Shown here: piece by piece, positions 61,382 to 64,000 of the stretch
How positions within the stretch are numbered: the first letter of the stretch is position 1
Layout: each line of letters begins with the position of its first letter
Assembly: GCF_041020765.1 (NCBI RefSeq)
Contig: NZ_JBEUEJ010000018.1
Origin: Kineococcus terrestris
GTDB taxonomy: Bacteria > Actinomycetota > Actinomycetes > Actinomycetales > Kineococcaceae
Reading direction: 5' to 3' (one strand)
DNA length: 64,000 bases
Translations under genes and position numbers: made by a program
The notes under the pieces: generated by a model
What the model was told of the DNA's origin: nothing
Databases searched by the model: none
What the model saw: the letters and a program-made list of their open reading frames with translations, nothing else

Positions 61382-62491
61382 GTGTCCGCTTCCGCTCTGC
61401 CCGCCGCGGCGCCCCTGAGGCGCACCCGCCGTTGGAGCCGCACCGACACCCGATCCCTGACCCGGCTGCTGGGCGTGGTCGCAGCCCTGCACATCGTCGG
61501 CTGGGGTGGCCTGGCCCTGATCGTCCCCTCCGGCTACCAGGTCAGCGGACAGATCTTCGGCTGGGCGCTGGGCCTGAGCGCCTACGCCTTCGGGGTCCGC
61601 CACGCCTTCGACGCCGACCACATCGCCGTCATTGACGGTGCCACCCGCAAGCTGACCGCCGACATGACCACGGGCAGCTGCGCCGGTGACGCGAAGCGGC
61701 CTCTGGCAGTGGGGTTCTGGTTCTCCCTGGGCCACTCCAGCGTCGTCTTCGCCATGGCCCTGCTCGTAGCTACCGGCGCCCGCTTCGCCACCACCCTGGT
61801 CAGCGAAGACTCAGCCGTCCACCACGGCCTGGGCCTGTTCGGCACCAGCGCCGCCGGGCTCTTCCTCTGGGTCATCGGCTTGATCAACCTCGCCGGCCTC
61901 CTCACCGTCCTGCGCCTGCGACGGCGGCTGCGCCGCGGGCAGGTGAGCTCCGAGCAGGCGCACGAGGCGGCTCAGGTGGGCGGGGCGATGGCTCGACTTC
62001 TGCGTCCCCTCACTACACGTATCCGCTCACCCCGCCAGACCTACGGCGTGGGGTTGCTGATGGGGCTGGGCTTCGACACCGCCACCGAGGTCGCCCTACT
62101 GGTCCTGGCCGGCACCGCGGCGATCACCCTGCCCTGGTACGCGGTGCTGATCCTGCCGGTGCTCTTCGCCGCGGGCATGAGCCTGTTCGACACCCTCGAC
62201 GGGGCTGCGATGACCCTGGCCTACGACGTCGCCCACCACGACGACCTCAACCCGCTGCGGAAGCTCACCTACAACGCCGTGGTCACGGGGCTGACGGTCA
62301 CCGTCGCCTTGACGATCGGCACGCTGCAGCTGGCCACCGCTGCTCATGACGGGCTGCGCATCGCCGACGGCTACACCGGGTGGCTCGCGGGTCTCGACAC
62401 CACTCTAGTCGGGGTGGGCACCGTGGTCGCCTTCGCCCTCATCACCGCCACAGCACTGCTCGTTCAGCGTCCGGCCACCCGCCACGCGTGA
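61382..62491 (+). CDS. NiCoT-family nickel/cobalt transporter
   Basis: A 369-residue membrane protein from GTG 61382 with about eight helices. The family signature in helix 2 is GVRHAFDADHIAVIDGATRK. A second signature reads GLLMGLGFDTATEVALLVLA, and FSLGHSSVVFAMALLVA is the third block. HoxN/NixA/NhlF-type permeases take up Ni2+ or Co2+ with high affinity. The short upstream region shows GGAG but no recognisable cobalamin riboswitch. Its presence with the sulfur genes in one transposon is unusual, and the metal preference cannot be read. Confidence 0.93.
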   Translation: MSASALPAAAPLRRTRRWSRTDTRSLTRLLGVVAALHIVGWGGLALIVPSGYQVSGQIFGWALGLSAYAFGVRHAFDADHIAVIDGATRKLTADMTTGSCAGDAKRPLAVGFWFSLGHSSVVFAMALLVATGARFATTLVSEDSAVHHGLGLFGTSAAGLFLWVIGLINLAGLLTVLRLRRRLRRGQVSSEQAHEAAQVGGAMARLLRPLTTRIRSPRQTYGVGLLMGLGFDTATEVALLVLAGTAAITLPWYAVLILPVLFAAGMSLFDTLDGAAMTLAYDVAHHDDLNPLRKLTYNAVVTGLTVTVALTIGTLQLATAAHDGLRIADGYTGWLAGLDTTLVGVGTVVAFALITATALLVQRPATRHA

Positions 62492-62573
62492 ACCGGTTCG
62501 CGGCGACGCCTCGGGCGGTAGGTAGCTAACGACGGCCCACCCGCCGCGGCGGCCACCGGACCGGAAGCGCTCC

Positions 62574-62609
62574 TCAGGTGCACCTCCCCACCCTTAGATC
62601 CGAAGAGCC
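62574..62609. repeat. right terminal inverted repeat of the ISL3 transposon
   Basis: Read inward it begins GGCTCTTCGGATCT and matches the left end at 30 of 36 positions. The target duplication TTCAAAAC follows at 62610-62617. Confidence 0.9.
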
Positions 62610-62799
62610 TTCAAAACGGGGTCAAGCGATCCGCCGAGTCCACTCAGTGAGCCTTTGTCGATAGCATCATGAGGCGGCCACTACGGCCGGGGCTCGAAGG
62701 CGCTGGGGTGAGCAGGGTCGGGATGAAGCGATGGAGGCGACCCAGCCCTGTTCGCCGTCACCGATTGGACTCCACAGGACCTTCTATTGTGCCAGCCGC

Positions 62800-63048
62800 G
62801 ACGCCTCGGGCGCCTTGGCCCAAACTATCGCCGGCCTACTGTTCGCCCACCGCGCTTGGATCGGCACCCCACCGAGGCCGCCGCGTCCTGGGCTGCTTCG
62901 CCTAGGCGGTCCTGCTGCTGCGATTGATGCGTCAACGTACCGGGTCGCTGACCTGGCCCGCGACAACGGCGTCAACCTTAAGACCCACTACCGGTACCTG
63001 CACCAGGCCTTGAACGTTCGGGCCGCCCAAGCAATGCACTTGTCCTAA
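62800..63048 (+). pseudogene. degenerate N-terminal fragment of an IS5-type transposase
   Basis: Pieces in two frames line up with the N-terminal domain common to actinobacterial IS5-group transposases. ALAQTIAGLLFAHRAWIGT is in one frame, and HRGRRVLGCFA-stop-AVLLLRLM in the next. RVADLARDNGVNLKTHYRYL then follows with HQALNVRAAQAMHL in the first frame again. Two frameshifts and a stop codon break the gene, and no DDE domain follows. The remainder, 63049-63494, shows only short unconvincing ORFs. I infer a relic of an old insertion. Confidence 0.5.
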
Positions 63049-63494
63049 GCCGTCGCCGAGGCAGTCAGCGACCACACTCAGCGCCTGCTCCTCGGTAGCA
63101 CTCTCGTCGGCAACAATTGTGGTCATAGCCGGACCGGCCAGCGTGACCGCTGGCACTCCAGGAGAGATCGCCTCCATGGCGGTCTGGCGTAGGTCGTCAC
63201 CGATATCGACGGCCGACCGTTGTGGGTTTGACCAATCAAGTCCCGGCCGCACCCATTAGCTGACCGCAACCCGGCTCCGCGCCCTACCGCTGCCGCACGT
63301 CGCCGCCCATGATGCTGTCCCACTGGCCGACGACGTGTATGCCGGCGCTGGAGCCAGCAGCCGCGTCTCAATCCGTCGCGCCGCCGGCGGGTACGTTCTC
63401 GGTCCGGCCGCGCCGTGCATAACTATTGCGCCAACGTCGAACGTGCCCTCGTCGACCACGGCTTCGCCCACCTCTAAACCCATTAGCGAGCCCT

Positions 63495-64000
63495 ATGCCA
63501 CGTCAGCCCATGCCCGTGGCGCATCAGAAGCCGCTGCTCGGCCGTGTCCGCATCGTTGATGCCAAGATCGAAGACACCCTTGGTGAAGGCGTCGGTCTTG
63601 TCGCCTCCGAGCTTGAGCAGTTGCAGGAGCACTTCGTCGCGTTTCATGACCATGGCTTAGCTGTTCATCACGAACCACGCGTGGATCGTCCGAAGGGAGT
63701 TGCGCATGCCCTGCGGTACTTAGATGCTTGCTCCGTGCTCTTGAACACTGTGGTCGTGGACGTCTACGCCTCCGATGAGCGTTTTGAGCTGCATACTGCC
63801 CTTGATGACCTCACTAGCGCCAACGACTTTTCGCCGAACGGCGTCTACTGTTTTTGGGATCCCGCGACACGAGAGGTTCTTTACGTCGGACTCAGCGTAA
63901 ACCTGGCCGCTCGTTTTAAGCAACACAACAGTCGATCCCGCAAGAAATCGTCGGGGTGTAAGCGCAAACAGATTAACGAGTGGTTCGACATACATGACCA
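63495..64000 (+). CDS. GIY-YIG-domain protein, cut by the window end
   Basis: An open frame from ATG 63495 runs uninterrupted to the window end (168 complete codons). The N-terminal ~110 residues are unrecognised (GRVRIVDAKIEDTLGEGVGL). The C-terminal part shows the GIY-YIG nuclease core: NGVYCFWDPATREVLYVGLS, then VNLAARFKQHN with its arginine. The GVY...YVG pair and the R are in the proper order. Base composition is clearly less GC-rich than the rest of the window, pointing to recent acquisition. It may be a homing-type or defence-type nuclease. The start has no strong ribosome binding site. Confidence 0.7.
   Translation, partial: MPRQPMPVAHQKPLLGRVRIVDAKIEDTLGEGVGLVASELEQLQEHFVAFHDHGLAVHHEPRVDRPKGVAHALRYLDACSVLLNTVVVDVYASDERFELHTALDDLTSANDFSPNGVYCFWDPATREVLYVGLSVNLAARFKQHNSRSRKKSSGCKRKQINEWFDIHD

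Larger units (their letters stand above)
55812..62609. mobile_element. 6798-bp ISL3-family transposon carrying sulfur-metabolism genes
   Basis: The outer ends both begin GGCTCTTCGGATCT when read inward. Continued comparison gives imperfect 36-base terminal repeats at 55812-55847 and 62574-62609, with 30 of 36 positions identical by my count. Both sides are flanked by TTCAAAAC (55804-55811 and 62610-62617), a perfect eight-base target duplication as known for ISL3. An ISL3 transposase lies at the left end. No inner copy of the terminal repeat occurs between the transposase and the cargo, so all genes from 55839 to 62491 move as one unit. Confidence 0.92.
44579..64000. mobile_element. integrative element inserted at tRNA-Lys, right end beyond the window
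   Basis: The left boundary is the 3' end of the tRNA-Lys gene, next to a tyrosine integrase pointing toward it and an excisionase-like gene. Typical accessory genes follow: lytic transglycosylase, XRE/ImmA-IrrE cluster, restriction-modification and GIY-YIG nuclease. Base composition drops in several places, for example 50.3-52.7, 55.3-55.8 and 62.6-64 kb. I found no second copy of the tRNA 3' end up to 64000. No conjugation, replication or capsid genes are visible, so its type remains open. A smaller transposon is nested in it. Confidence 0.65.

Noticed and set aside
63123..63480. short ORFs on both strands right of the transposon, including one faintly like an IS701 fragment (RRAAGGYVLGPAA)
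   Set aside because: The similarity is too short, flanking frames are broken, and no motif supports a gene.
44579..64000. right attachment site of the tRNA-Lys element inside the window
   Set aside because: By eye no second copy of the T-arm and acceptor sequence of the tRNA occurs to the right, so I left the end open.

Overview
The window is very GC-rich with strong codon bias to G/C third positions, many GTG starts and few TAA stops. It carries the actinobacterial block mtrA-mtrB-lpqB-comF-hpf-secA next to an Rv3235-like gene. I read it as the chromosome of a high-GC actinomycete. A relative of Kineococcus (Kineosporiaceae) is my guess from general recall, not something the sequence proves.

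Left part, 1-18.9 kb (core, mostly minus strand). The first ~185 bases look like the leader of an rRNA operon running leftward out of the window. Next come a MinD/CpaE-like ATPase with a SAF-domain partner, a small HTH protein, a LysM membrane protein, an Rv3235-like protein and secA. These are followed by a large GGDEF/EAL protein with both active sites eroded, a YcaQ-like glycosylase, an orphan NarL-type regulator, the ribosome hibernation factor, comF and the lpqB-mtrB-mtrA envelope-sensing operon.

Middle, 19-34.6 kb (plus strand). An almost gap-free operon encodes a polytopic membrane protein, DUF4129, DUF4350, MoxR and DUF58 proteins, then a pair of ABC half-exporters whose ATP-site motifs are degenerate in complementary ways, and an AAA ATPase. 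A proline-rich acidic exported protein follows with its own sensor kinase/response regulator pair, then a WYL regulator, a DinB-like protein and a thioredoxin.

34.7-44.6 kb. An AbiEi/AbiEii-type toxin-antitoxin pair lies between two copies of a 43-bp palindrome with a compensatory base change. Beyond it are an APC permease and a sugar operon: Tat-type binding protein, two ABC permeases and a GH32 fructosidase. A small P-loop kinase and a LacI regulator follow. Three matching operator sequences tie the LacI protein to the sugar operon and to its own gene. A tRNA-Lys(TTT) ends this part.

44.6-64 kb (accessory). A tyrosine integrase abuts and overlaps the 3' end of the tRNA-Lys, so an integrative element starts here. 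It carries xis, an exported lytic transglycosylase, an XRE/ImmA-IrrE/membrane/PAP2-like cluster, two unrecognised genes, a PaeR7I-type restriction-modification pair and a GIY-YIG protein cut by the window end. Nested inside is the clearest mobile unit of the window: a 6798-bp ISL3-family transposon with 36-bp imperfect terminal repeats and a perfect 8-bp target duplication (TTCAAAAC). Its cargo is a CstR-like persulfide sensor with two matching operators, a rhodanese, a persulfide-dioxygenase/rhodanese fusion, a membrane rhodanese, a TauE-type exporter and a NiCoT nickel/cobalt transporter. This amounts to a mobile sulfide/persulfide-handling module. The right end of the integrative element was not found in the window.
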